NCBI GenBank assembly: GCA_020881915.1
Contig: JAJFPB010000001.1
Span: 2,356,001 to 2,420,000, forward strand
Length of the DNA stretch: 64,000 nt
Source of the DNA: Paramyrothecium sp. XJ0827
Taxonomy: Eukaryota > Ascomycota > Sordariomycetes > Hypocreales > Stachybotryaceae
Reading direction: 5' to 3'
Part shown: positions 43,162-57,296 of the stretch, piece by piece
How the letters are laid out: every line of letters begins with the position of its first letter
Numbering within the stretch: position 1 is the first letter of the stretch
Notes under the pieces: model-generated
Seen by the model: only the letters and a program-made list of their open reading frames with translations
The model's database searches: none
Told to the model about the DNA's origin: nothing
Made by a program: the position numbers and the translations under genes

Positions 43162-44299
43162 TAAAGATCAAGGATCCCATAACCCTTCCCTCCCCTCCCC
43201 TATCCCCGTGACACATCCTACTTCCCACTATGACAGACTCAAGTCCCAAGTGCTCTGGCTAGTGGCATTCCTGGATGATTGCACGATGACTAGCTTCTGG
43301 CTATAAATATGCTGAATGGATTGAATTGGATGCAGCCTACCAACCGCATGGAATTACGTCAAAGACGTAATCCGGCCGCAGCCTGACTTGCTCATATATC
43401 GTGGCTCTATATCTTGTTGCTGGCTTTACTTGGCATCAATGGGACACATGCCGTTCGCGTTGCCTGAGCACGCTTTTATCACGGCCTAAGCAACCTCTCC
43501 ACATACTTCATCTTCTCGACAGAGACATTTAATAGGGAAGGGCAGCACAATCAGCTTCGGCGGTGCTTCGCAGTATCACAATGGCGAGCCCGGCCAAGAC
43601 GATTTGGGTTGCAACCTTGTTCTTGGAAAGCCTTCGGCATTTTCTCAAGTCTTATCGACGCTGATTAGTGCGTACTCATACTAGAGATGGCAGATGCCGC
43701 ACTGCTGGTTGGAAGAGAGTACACCGTATCGGTCCTACGATAAGCGGGTATTATTACCAAGTTATCGAAAGCAACCCAATTTACTATACTGTTACTAGAA
43801 GCATAGTAATGTGGTTACTATGCCGCATTTTGTATATAGCCAGATCCAGCCTGTATAAGGCCAAGATCAATAATAGTATAGCTGAATATAGCCATGTGTT
43901 TGACCGGGTTAATTCACCCCCGATTATTTCGCCATATTGTCTCCTAGGTCGTGGAGGTCGTGGAGGAAGCCGAAGCAGTAGCCACCAAGACCATCGCAGG
44001 GAGGTCAATCAAGCTTAGCAAAGACGTGAATCATCTGATCATTCGTAGCAGCTATCGTAAATAGTGTCAAATTTTAATTTCCACGAGACCAAGATATATG
44101 AAGATGGCTGTTGTCTGCCGCCCTGTCCGCCCTTGTAGATAGATAGTCTTAAATAACCGAAGGTTATTTAACCTTGGTACAGGGTAGCTATCCTCAATGC
44201 CTCGTGCCTAAATTCCGGTTTGAACCGCCCTCGATTTTACAAAGAATATTTATTCTATGATTTACTATTTTACCTAAATACAACAAAGCAGTGTTCCTT
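43162..44299. other. convergent intergenic region
   Basis: It separates the stops of the Zn2Cys6 gene (+) and homoisocitrate dehydrogenase (-). From about 43,740 the base composition turns more A/T-rich. A perfect hairpin AAATAACC-gaa-GGTTATTT lies at about 44,151-44,169. A 116-codon ORF at 43,668 has no support. Confidence 0.45.
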
Positions 44300-45611
<1,312 letters not shown>

Positions 45612-45997
45612 CTTGGCTTGCCTTGAGCTTTATTAAAACTTAGATTAATTAGACTAAGTTTCTTGTACTTCTTATTATACTAGAATACCCTAAAGAATGA
45701 TATTAAGAAGTAATTATATATTACTTAAGATAGTATATATAATTATAATAATAATATTATATATTTATAGTAATAATAATAGGTCTTTTACTTATAGTAC
45801 CTAGAAGAATAATTTTATTTAAGTAAATATATATTTTTAAGAAATTTATTAAAATAAAGAATATTAAATAAGAATATAAGTATAATAAAAATAAATTAAT
45901 AAGAAACTTTAAGATTTATATTTTTAAATATAATAATAATAAAATTAATAATAAATATATTTCTAAAAAATATATTATATTATAAATATTTATTTCT

Positions 45998-46952
45998 TCT
46001 AAGGATTATAAATAAAAGATCTATTATTACTATTATTACTAAGATTATATAATAGATTATATAATAATTTAATTACTATAGTAACTTATATAAATATATA
46101 TTATTATATAATAAGAACTTTATTTATTTTAATAGTTATAAGTAAGATTATATAAAATAATTAATCTTATAATAAGCTTCTTAAGAAATAAATATTATTA
46201 ATTAAAATAAGTTAGATTTATTTAATTATTTCTTATAATAATAAGAGCTTTAAGGACTTTATTTTATAATCCTTAAGGGTCCTTAATTATAGGCTTTAAT
46301 ATAGATTCTAATTTCTTAAAAGATATTTTAAAAATTAGTTATTATTATAAATTAAGGAGCTTTTTTATTATTAAGATTAGTAATAAATAGAGATTTTAAT
46401 TATAATAAAGTAGAATATAAATAAATTTTTATATTATTATTTTTTTATTTAGTTTAACTTTATTAAAACTATATAATATATATTATTATTAAATTTATAT
46501 TAATCTTAGCTTTATTACTAATATTACTATAATTATAATTATAAGATCTTAGTATAGTAATATTTTAATAGCTTTATAAAGTTTCTATTAAAATAAATAA
46601 CTTAAGTCTTTTAAGTACTTATAATATATTATATTTATTATACATATTTTATTATAAATTTTATTATTATTATATCTAAGATTTTTATTATTATTATATC
46701 TAAGATTTTAAATATTAAATCTCCTTATAAAATTATTTTTATTATATTTATATCTTTATTTAATATTCTTAAATTTATATTATTTTAATAAATTTCTTAA
46801 TAGCTAATTACTATACTAGTAATCCCTTAATATATAGATCTTTTAGATCTATATTATAAATATATAAATATTATATTTCTCCTAGGTACTAAAAATAAAA
46901 GACCTATTATTACTACTATTATTAAGATTATATAATAGGTTATATAATTAGC
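45998..46952 (-). mobile_element. Tc1/mariner-like relic, copy A
   Basis: It begins with the degraded inverted end (ttctaaggattataaataaaagatc) seen better at 57.3 kb. Read in reverse, it runs through the same interior as 57.2-56.6 and 58.5-58.2 kb (for example TCCTTAAGGGTCCTTAATTATAGG near 46,281). It is cut at 46,952 by the hAT end. A separate right end of the same family (GGTCTTTTACTTATAGTACC) lies at about 45,783-45,802. Confidence 0.6.
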
Positions 46953-49900
46953 TAGGCTTAGGAAACTAGTTAACTAATTAACTAATAACTAATTTCTAAT
47001 TAACTAATTTTAAGTTAACTAATTTCTAATTAAATAGTTTCTAATTAATTAATTATTTTTAAAAAAATATATTTTTTATATATATATTTATATTATATTT
47101 AGTAAGTTTTATTATATATAATTATATATATTATAGCTATATATAGGACTTTTAAAATTAAATAATTCCCTAAGCTTTAACTTACTCTAAACTTTAATTT
47201 ATTCTAAATAGCTATATAACTAGGTATAGAAAAAATATATAGATCTACAAATATTTATAGAAATCTTATATATAATTATAATATATATAGTAGTCTCTAT
47301 TTTATATATTTATACATACTATAGCTATATATAGTACTTTTAAAATTAAATAATTCCTAAAGCTCTAATTTACTCTAAAATAAACTTAAATCTCTTTTTT
47401 CTTATATTTAGTTTATTATAATAGCTATAAATATATATAATAATAGTACTATATAAATATATATAATTTCCTAATTAAGAAAAGATCTATATTTAATTAA
47501 TATCTAGTTTTAGCTATATAACTAGCTATATTTACTTTAGGGACCTCTATTAGTGCCTACATTAGCTATAATAACTATAAGACCTACTATAGGATAATTC
47601 TAAATTCCTTATTACTACTAAGGTAGCTAAAAATACTAGTAAATAAAACAGGAAGGAATTAATTTCTAATACTTAGAAATAAGAAATCTTTAATTCTTAA
47701 AGAAAAAAGTATTCCTAGGAAATAGTAAGAAGGAAATTCCTATAATAGAAGACCTAATTTCTCTCTAAAAATCTTATTCTTCTTTATAAAATAACTATTT
47801 ATCTAATATACTACTATCTATTTATTATAACTACCCTATTTTCTATATATATATATATATATATATATCTATTAAATATATTTAACTATTTAGATAATCT
47901 TTAATCCTATTAGTGGCTTTGAGGCTTCTATATCTAATACCTAGCTAATTATAGACCCTATAGAGGCCTCTACTATTTCCCTTATAGAATTTAATTCTAG
48001 TAGGGATTTAGAAGAGACCCCTAGGGCCCCTATATTTACTAGTAGCTCAGTAGCTGCTATAGCTGCCTTTTTTAACCCTAAATATTAACTAGGGCCAATA
48101 TTAGCTTATATTTTTATAAATAACCTATTTACTAGGACCCTATTATCTTATAAAGATAATAAAAAAGGGAAATCCTATATAAATATACTATATAAGTTCT
48201 TTATTTTATTATATATATATATATTAATAGAATACTAATATATATATATATAAATTTAAGGCCACTTATAAAGCTAGTAAAATAACTACTAGTTACCCTA
48301 ATTTAGCTTAGTATTATTAAAATAAATATACTAAAATTACTTATAATAAAAATCAGAATTAGTTAGAAAAAGAAGTAAGTTATACTCTATTTTCCCTATT
48401 TCTTATATAATATATATTATATATATTATATATATATACTAATTTAATATAGAAGCCGACCTTTTAAGCCTAACTACTACTAGCTCTATAATACCTTAAA
48501 CCCCTAGTAAATGCCCTAGGGATATTATAGCTATAGCAAATCGATTTTCTAAAAAGGAAGCCCTTAATAGGGTCCTTAATTTCCTTATAGAAAATAATAT
48601 CTCTTTTAATATAGGAGATTTACTAACTTTTTAAAGCCTATTATTCTATTATAATAAAATAAGTAAGTAAGAATTTCTATTTATTTATATTATTATTTAC
48701 TTTCCTTTATATATATAATATATATACTAATATATTATATATAATATAGTCAGGCCCCTATTATTAATAGGAAGAAAATATAACTATTATTATTTAATAC
48801 CTTCGAAAAGGGCCTTAGGGCCCTAAATAGCCAATTTAAAGATAATATTTGAAGTAATGGGGCATTTTCCCTTACATTTAATATATGGTCTTTAAATACA
48901 GGGGCTTCCTATCTAGGAATTATTACTATTTTCCTAGATAGTAATTTTACCCTATATTATAAGCTTATAAGTAGGTTATTTATTTTATTATATTATTTGT
49001 TATTATATTATTATATTATATATAATAATTATATATCTATATATATATAGCTAACTATTATATAGGCTTTAATAAACTTCAAGAAGCTTATATAGGCCTT
49101 AATATCTATAAGGAATTCCTATTTACCTTATCCCCTTATTCTAGTATTATAGAATATACTATTTTAAGGTAAGTTTTCTATTTTCCCTTTATTATATTAT
49201 AATATATATATAAATTTATATAACTAACTACATAATAGTATTACTAGAGATAATACTATAAATTATAATATCTTTTTATAAGTATATAAGTTAAATTTAA
49301 ATATTACCGGGATATTAATAACTTTTAAGGCTAATATTTAATATATAGTATATATAATTAATTTAGTAATATAAGATATATTATTAGATTTTCTATTATC
49401 TAAAAAATAGCTACTAATTTATTTACTTATATTTATTTAGTTATAAATAAATTAAATAGAGATCTAGTAGTAAAAATAGAAAATATAGAATTAAAAGGTA
49501 TACTACTTTCTATATTTTCCTCCTCTATTTATTTATATATATAATAACTGATACATGACAATATATCATATAATATATCATAAGCTATTAGGCTTACATT
49601 AGCTTCCCATATAGTTCATAGCAGGCTTGGGAAGACTAGTTAACTATTTCTTAGTTAACTCGAGTTAACTAGTAGTTAACTAGTTTCTAGTTATAACTAT
49701 TTTCTAGTTAACCAGTTTCTAGTTAACTAGTTTCACATGCCTGGTTCATAGCTAGTTCTCCATAGATAGAGAACAGATCAAGCTTTTTATATCCCATTTT
49801 CTTGCCATGATACGTGATAATAACTAATATATATATATATATTTATATATTTATTAATATCTATTATATATAGATCTTCTAAACTAACTTTAAGAAATAG

Positions 49901-52322
49901 CCTCTCTTATAAAATATAGTTAAGAGCCTAGAAAGCTATTAGAAGAGGCTATTTTAAAAGAGTAGTAATAGGTATACTATAGGATATTATTAGGTATACT
50001 ATAATTACTAGGTATACCATAAATGAGGGGTAGATCTACTATCTTAAAAATCTTATATAATAAAAGTCTATATATTTAATTAAATTTAAATCTTAAAAAT
50101 ATAGTTTTAAGTCCTAAAAATATATATATTTAGTAATATATATATTATAATTTTAATTATATCTAATATATTTTTATTAGAATTTTTAGACGTAATATAA
50201 AATACTCTAAGATAAAGAGCTACTTTAAGTATCTTTAAAGTACCTTAAATTCTTTAAGTCTATTAAAATTATATATAGTTATATAATAATAAATATAAAA
50301 GGTTTTAGATATAATTAACTATTAATTATATTTATATTATTAAAAATTATATTTATAAGTATTTTAGTTATTTAATTATAGAAATTTAAATAGAATATCT
50401 ACTTTAAGAGACCTTATTCTACCTTATGTAATATAGCTAGTTAGGGGGGTTTTATTAGTAAGACTTACAGTATACCTAGCAATTATAGTACCCCTAATAA
50501 TATCCTACAGTACACCTATTACTACTCTTTTAAAATATAAGGATTCTAATACCTTAGAAACTAAAAAACAATAGATTCTTATGGGTAAGTTATTTCTAAT
50601 TCCCTTATATATATATATATATATATATATAGATATATAATATAATATAATTACTAATAATATAATATAGATATAGTAATCTATTAGAATTTAGGTTTTT
50701 TTATACTTAAGGCTACTATTAAATTAAAAGAGCCTCTTTCCTATATATATAGGAAATTAGGAATACTACTAATAAGGAATTTAAAAATATATTCCTATTT
50801 AAAATTAACTAGAAAAAAACCCAGGTCCTAGCTAACCTATTTAGGGTTTTCTTAAGACCTTTAGAAATATTATAAGGCTAGCTATATATAATACTTCTAG
50901 AAAGTCTCTTATATATATATTTATTATATAAAGACTTAGCTTATTATAAAGAAAGATATACTAAAATAGTTACTAATTTTAATTATAAAGAATATATATG
51001 TTATTTTCTTATTATTATTAATATTTATACTAATATATTTATATCTATATAGGGGGACTTTTATACCTATTTAGGATGCTCTATTTCTAAGGGCCTAGCT
51101 AAATTAGAGAATTATTTCCCTAATAAGCTAGTAGCTAGGGGCCCTAAGAGTCTTACTAGCTATAAATCCTATATAATAGCCCTTATATTAGATCCTAGGT
51201 ATTAATAATAGCATTTGAAACCTAGGGAAATATTATATTATTATCCTACTATTAAATTAGAGACTATGATACTAATTATAATAGAATATAATAAGTAAGT
51301 AAATTCCTTATATTATATATATATATATAACTAATATTATTTATAGACTTAAAGGGCCTTCTAATACTACTATATCTTTTAATAAACTAGTAGATAATAG
51401 TTCTAGGCCTATATCTTCTAAAAGCTCTATATTTACCTTAGAAGATAAATTATATATAGATAATACTAATAATAGTAATAAAAATCTTTATATTTTAAAA
51501 ATAAATATATCCCTAAGTATATAAGTTATTTATATTTTATTTCCTTATTTTTCCTTATTTTCTTACTATTATTATTATATTTTTATTAGTTATTATATAA
51601 ACTAATATATTAGCTTAGTAGAAATTATATACTAATTAATTCCTTATATTATCTATATTAGCTAGGTACTATCTAGCTATTCTGGCTATATCTACTACTA
51701 TTAAGGCTATATTTTCTACTAGTAATAATACTAAGTAAAGGTCTAGATTATATCTAGATATAGTTAGGAAAATAATTTTATTAAAGAGCTAGAAAGAGCT
51801 AGAAATATAGGGATTTTAAGAGTTTAAAAGAGAATTTAAATTAGTATTATATAGTACTTTTCTCTTATTTTTATAGTATTTATATAGCTAGTTATATAGC
51901 TATTTAAAATAGATAGTAGTTTAGAGCAAATTAGAGCTTAAGGAATTATTTAATTTTAAAAGTACTATATATAGGTATATTATATAGAGAAATATAAAAT
52001 AGAAATTACTATATATAATATAATTATATATAAGATTTATATATATTTACTATAGCTAGCTATATAGCTATTTAGAATAGAGTGAAGTTTAGAGCAAATG
52101 AGAGCCTAAGGAATTATAGAATTCTAAAAGCACTATATACTTATATAAATATATAAATAGAAATAACTATATATAATATAATTATATATAGGATTTATAT
52201 AAATATTTATAGTAATAAATATATATTAACTAACTAATATTTATAATTAGTTAACTAAATATAGGTTAACCTAATTTATTTTTAGTTAATCTAGAATTAG
52301 TTAACTAACCTTCCTAAGCCTA
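46953..52322 (+). mobile_element. hAT transposon relic with inverted ends
   Basis: Bounded by TAGGCTTAGGAA at 46,953 and TTCCTAAGCCTA ending at 52,322, both consistent with RIP of the CAGGCTTGGGAA end seen in better-kept copies. Subterminal sequences are inverted as well: CCTAAGCTTTAACTTACTCT near the left end and AGAGCCTAAGGAATTATAGA near the right. Inside, the plus strand keeps pieces of a hAT transposase. These are a BED-like start near 47.9-48.4 kb, a central part, and LARYYLAILAISTTIKAIFS followed by TSNN at about 51.66-51.74 kb, the C-terminal dimerisation region. Stops are everywhere. The 8 bases flanking each end do not match, so the ends may belong to a rearranged copy. Confidence 0.7.
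49622..49743. mobile_element. 122-bp non-autonomous hAT-type element
   Basis: The ends are CAGGCTTGGGAA and, in reverse complement, CAGGCATGTGAA. It is flanked by a perfect 8-bp direct repeat GTTCATAG (49,614-49,621 and 49,744-49,751), the target duplication size of hAT elements. The interior is a palindromic array of AGTTAACTAGTTTC-type units. It and its flanks (about 49.59-49.82 kb) keep many C and G, so this part has escaped heavy RIP. Confidence 0.85.
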
Positions 52323-52984
52323 TTATATAATTATAAGTATTATAAATTATATAAATAGTAATAATTATAATATTATTAAACTCTTTATAAAATACCTTAA
52401 TTAGGTTTCTATTATTATTTTAGTTATCTTCTATATCCTTAGTACTAATACTATTTTTATAATTACTTATATTATTAATATCTTTATTATAAATAGCCTT
52501 ATTATAAGGATTTTAATAAAAAAGAAAAAGAAATAATAAAGTATAGAAATATATAGTAAGTTAGTAACTAAAGTAATTAAGTTAAGATATAATAATTTAC
52601 TAAATAATAAGTATTTACTATAATTTATTATAATATAATATTAATATACTTTTCTATATTTCCGTATAATATTAAGGAAATATAAAAAAATTAATATAGT
52701 TATATATATAGGTAGAAGTATTAAAGAATATAAATAAGAGAAGTACTATTATATTAATACTAGTAGTAATAGGGCTATATTTAATAGGGGTATTATTAGA
52801 TATAGTAGTATTATTAGTACTAAGTTAAATAAAATATCTACTACCAATATAACTAAATTAATATAAGTAAATATATATAGTAGGCTTAGGAAGAGTAATT
52901 AAATATTTCCTAGTTAATTAGTAACTAGTTAGTAATTAACTAGTTAATTAGGAATTCCTATAACTAATAATAATTAAGAAATCT

Positions 52985-53430
52985 ATTAAAATACCTAAAA
53001 TTTAAGAGTATTAAATAGGAATATAAATATAATAAAAATAATTTAATAAGGAGATTTAATACCTAGAATCTTAGATATAATAATAATAAAGTTAGTAATA
53101 AAGATATTTATAATAAATATAATATACTATAGGTACTTATAAGGCTTAAGCTATTTATTTTACTATATATATATATATATAAGAACTTAATAAAGCTATT
53201 AAGATATTATTATACTACTAAGGTCTTTATTAAATATACCTAAATAAATCTTATAGCTATAGCTATAGTAGTACTAGTAGTAAAGCTAAAGTTAATACTT
53301 AAGTTCTATAGTAATATATATTATTTACCTTAATAAAGTTAAATTAAATGAAAGAATAGTAATATAAAAATCTACTTATTTCCCTACTACCTTATTATAG
53401 TTAAAATCTCCTTTTATTAAGAATATTAAA
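52985..53430 (+). mobile_element. Tc1/mariner-like relic, copy E (internal part)
   Basis: It aligns by eye in the same direction with 58,135-58,540 of the best-kept copy. Shared strings include AAGGCTTAAGCTAT, AAGAACTTAATA, AATCTTATAGCTATA and AAATCTACTTAT / AAATCTGCTTAT. Differences are mostly C/T. No ends are present. Confidence 0.6.
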
Positions 53431-54049
53431 ATAAGAAATACTTCTATTTATATTATAAATAGGAAATTAATTAACTAATAACTAATTAATTAAAATTTAC
53501 TTAACTAATTTTTAACTAAATTAAATTTTAGTTAATTAAATTTTAATTAAACTAATTCTTAATTAACTAATTTTTAATTAAATTAATTATTAGTTAATTA
53601 ATTTTTAATTAACTAAGAAACTAATATTTAATTACTTATATAATATTTTAAATTTAATAATTCTATAATATATATACTATATTACTATTTATAATAAGCT
53701 TAAATAATATTAAAAATATAAAAAGGTCCCATAATTAGGAATTAAAGCTTAAGAGCTATTATAGTTTATAATATAGTATATAGCTATATATAAGTTATAT
53801 ATAAAGCTATAAAATATTATATATATATATTATAATTATATATAGTATAGTATAAAGTATTGTTTATATAAGCTATAATAGGGCCTATAAGAAATTTATA
53901 TAATATAGAAAATATAGAAAGTCTTCAAATCTAGAAATTAGAGCTTAAGGAATAATAAAATTTAATAAAAGCTATAATAATATAAAATAAATTTATATAA
54001 ATTTATAAAAAATATATAGGGCTATATAATAATATATAGTAAAAGAATA

Positions 54050-55120
54050 TATATAATTTCCTAGTTAAGAAAAGATATATTAGCTTAAGTAACTTCTAAC
54101 TATAATTCCTATAATAATAGCAGGTAATTTTCAGCTACTAAGGCCAGTAGATAGATTTCCTACTATAAAATTTAATTACTAGCTATAGGTAGTTATATAA
54201 TTTGTAAATCCCTTCCTATTTAATAGAAATTAATTTCTAATACTTAGAAATACTTAGAAATAAAGAAACTTAGATTCTAGAAGAGAAAAGAAGCTCCAGG
54301 AATTAGTAGGAGATTAATTTCTATAAAAGAATCTCTATTTTCTTTCTTAAAATTCTATCTTTACTATAAAATTATCTAGTAACCTATTTACTACTATCTA
54401 TTTATTATAACTACCCTTTTTATATATATATTTATAATATCTAACTATTCAGCTAATATAGAGCCTCTTAGTGCCTCTGAGGGCTCCCCTATTTCCCTAC
54501 CTAATACCTAGCTACCTATAGATACTATAGAGGCCTCTAATATATCTATAGTAGATTATAATTCTACTATAGATTTAGAAGAGGTCTCTAATAGGCCCTT
54601 GGAAACTATTAGAAGCTCGGAAACTACTACTAGGAGCCCTATAGCTACTTATTTCAACCCTAAATATTAACTATTAGCTTCTTTAGTTTATATATTTATA
54701 AATAACCTATTTACTAGGGTCTTATTACCCTATAAGGCTTCTAAGGAAAAAGACATTTAGTATTCTTATACTATATAAGTATATATTTATTTTTTATATC
54801 TATTATTTACTAATATTAATATAAATGTAATTCTAAAGCTACTTATAAAGCTAGTAAGCTAGGAAATGCCTAATTAAATCTAGCTAGGTATTATTAAAAT
54901 ATACATTCAGAAATAGCTTATAATAAAGCTTTAGAATCTACTAGAAAAAGAAGTAAGTTATTTTATTATATATTATATATATATATATTATTATACTGAT
55001 TAATATATTATATATATATATATATTATTATACTGATTAATATATTATATATATATATATTATTATACTAATGAATATATTATAGAAGCCGATTTTTCAA
55101 GCCCTACAGCTACTAGCTAG
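54050..55120 (+). mobile_element. hAT relic, 5' part only
   Basis: A second copy of the BED-like start region of the hAT element at 47.5-48.4 kb. Both contain a Ser/Thr-rich lead, AACCCTAAATATTAACT and TTTATAAATAACCTATTTACTAG (quoted in part). It breaks off at 55,120 where a small hAT-type element has inserted and does not resume. A three-copy tandem repeat of about 38 bp (units with ATTATTATACTGATTA) lies at about 54,965-55,083. Confidence 0.6.
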
Positions 55121-55314
55121 TAGGCTTAAGAAGATTAATTAACTAATATTTAGTTAATTAAAAATTAAGTAAATTTAAAATTAATTAATTAAAAATAGAT
55201 TAATCAAAAATAAATTAATTAAAAATAAGTTAATTAATAATAAATTAATTAATTATTAATTAATTAAATATAGATTATTGATTAATTAATTAATTAATTA
55301 ATTTTTTAAGTCTA
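55121..55314. mobile_element. 194-bp non-autonomous hAT-type element
   Basis: Ends TAGGCTTAAGAAG and, reversed, TAGACTTAAAAAA are RIP variants of the family end. It is flanked by a perfect 8-bp direct repeat CTAGCTAG (55,113-55,120 and 55,315-55,322). The interior is a TTAATTAA-rich palindromic array. Confidence 0.75.
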
Positions 55315-55852
55315 CTAGCTAGACTTAGAAAAATTTAATTAATTAATTTTTATTTAAGTTAATTTTTAATTAATTAAATTTTAATTAATTAAGATTAATT
55401 ATTAATTAATTAATTAATTAATTTTTAATTACTATTATTTTATAAAGTATTTTTAAATAATATATAATAATACATATTAAAATATAGATATTTTATTATA
55501 TATAAAAAAATCTTATATAAAATCTTTTTATTTTATATATAATAAAATATATAAATAAAAAAGTAAAAGATATTAATTTATATAATAAAATAATAATACT
55601 TTAATAAAATATAGAAAATACTATATATATTAATAAAGCTTATAATATAAATAATAGAAAATCTATATAATTACTACTATATATATCTCTATATATTTTT
55701 ATGTAAATCTATTTATAAATTAACTAATTAATTAAAATTTAATTAGAAGTTAATTAATATTTAATTAGAAATTAATTAAAATTTAGTTTAATTAATTTTT
55801 AGTTAATTAAATTTTAATTAATTAGTTATTAATTAACTAAATTCCTATACCT

Positions 55853-57275
55853 AAGTTATAGTAATATGAGTAGTAAAGCTAAAGTTAATATAGGTTCTAT
55901 AGTAATATATATTATCTACCCTTAATAAAGTTAAATTAAATGAAAGAATAGTAGTATAAAAATCTACTTATTTCCCTACTACCTTATTATAATTAAAATC
56001 TCTATTTATTTCTAATATTAATAGTAGAAGAGCTACTTAATCTACTATAATAATTAATCCTTAAGATATCTCTTAAGAAGTTATAGGCTTAGGAAACTAA
56101 TTAACTAATTAATTAATAATCTATATTTAGTTAACTAATTTTTAGTTAACCTAATATTAATTAACTTATTATTAGTTAATTATTTTTTAGTTTAATTTAT
56201 TTTTAATTTATTTATTATTAATTAACTAATTTTTAGTTTAATTTATTTTTAGTTAATTATCTATTTTCCTATTATATTTAAATTAATATCTATAATTATA
56301 TATATATATCTCTCTAATAGATATCTTATTATAACTTCTATATAAGCTTTAAAAATCTAATTATAGCTATTATAATAGATAAAAATAAGATAATTTAATA
56401 TTAGCTAATTAATTTTTAATTAACTAATATTTAGTTAATCTATTTTTAGTTAATTAATATTTAATTAACTTATTTTTAGTTAACTAATATTTAATTAACT
56501 TTTAGTTAACTAAATATTAGTTAATTTAATTTATTTTTAATTAACTTATAATTAATTAAATAATCTTCCTAAGCCTAAGAAACTAGAATCTTTAAAGCCT
56601 ATAGGTAAGAACTAAGAACCCTTTAGGATTATAAAGCTATTTTTATATATTAATTAAATTAGAAGCCTAAGTTATAACTAAAGTAAATATTAAAAATAAC
56701 TTAATAATTAATAAGATCTAGTAATTAAAGAAAAGTACTATAAATTTAGTTAAGAAATAGAAATTAAATTAAATATAAGATATAACTAATTAATTTAAGA
56801 ATAAGAAGTCTAGTAAGGCTAATAAGAAAATATTTAAGAGCTTAAATAAGAGATTATATTAAAGATTTAAAAAGGCCTAATAAAATAAAGTCCCTAAAGC
56901 TTATATTATTATATTTAAAATATAGCTAATTAATTTAACAGAAAAGACCTAATAAATCTCTTAAGAAAAGATTTAATAGATTTAATAAAAAATTAAAAAA
57001 CTAAATAAAATAAAGTTCCTAGAGCTCTTATTAATATAGAATATAATTAAGTAAATCTAACTTATTTTAATTAATAATATTTATTTTCTAAGAAGCTCAT
57101 TATAAAATTAATTATTTTATTTAATTTTACTTATTAGTTATAGAAATAAATAAAGTTCTTATTATATAATAATATATATTATTTAAAGTCTATATAAGCT
57201 ACTATAGTAATTAAATTTATTATATAACTTTAGTAATAGTAGTAATAATAGGTCTTTTATTTTTAGTACTTAGAA
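55853..57275 (+). mobile_element. Tc1/mariner-like relic, copy B (interrupted)
   Basis: It matches 58,385-59,126 of copy C in the same direction, heavily RIP-altered, and is split by a hAT-type insertion at 56,084-56,577. The break falls inside TCTTAAGAAGCCGGAATC of copy C. The right inverted end (GGTCTTTTATTTTTAGTACT) is at about 57,251-57,270. Copy C begins just beyond. Confidence 0.65.
56084..56577. mobile_element. 494-bp non-autonomous hAT-type element with RIP-diverged target duplication
   Basis: The ends are TAGGCTTAGGAA and TTCCTAAGCCTA. Flanking 8-mers are AGAAGTTA (56,076-56,083) and AGAAACTA (56,578-56,585). The less mutated copy C has AGAAGCCG at the same place, and both flanks derive from it by C-to-T and G-to-A only. 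The interior is an array of TTAGTTAACTAATTTTTAG-type units. Confidence 0.8.
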
Positions 57276-57296
57276 AAATATATATATATAAGTCTA

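Noticed and set aside
43668..44018. 116-codon ORF with an Arg/Gly-rich end downstream of the Zn2Cys6 gene
   Set aside because: It lies in increasingly A/T-rich DNA, has no conserved core, and the RGG-like stretch comes from a short GTCGTGGAG repeat.
46945..52330. Target duplication for the large hAT relic
   Set aside because: The flanking 8-mers TAATTAGC and TTATATAA do not match, even allowing for RIP changes.
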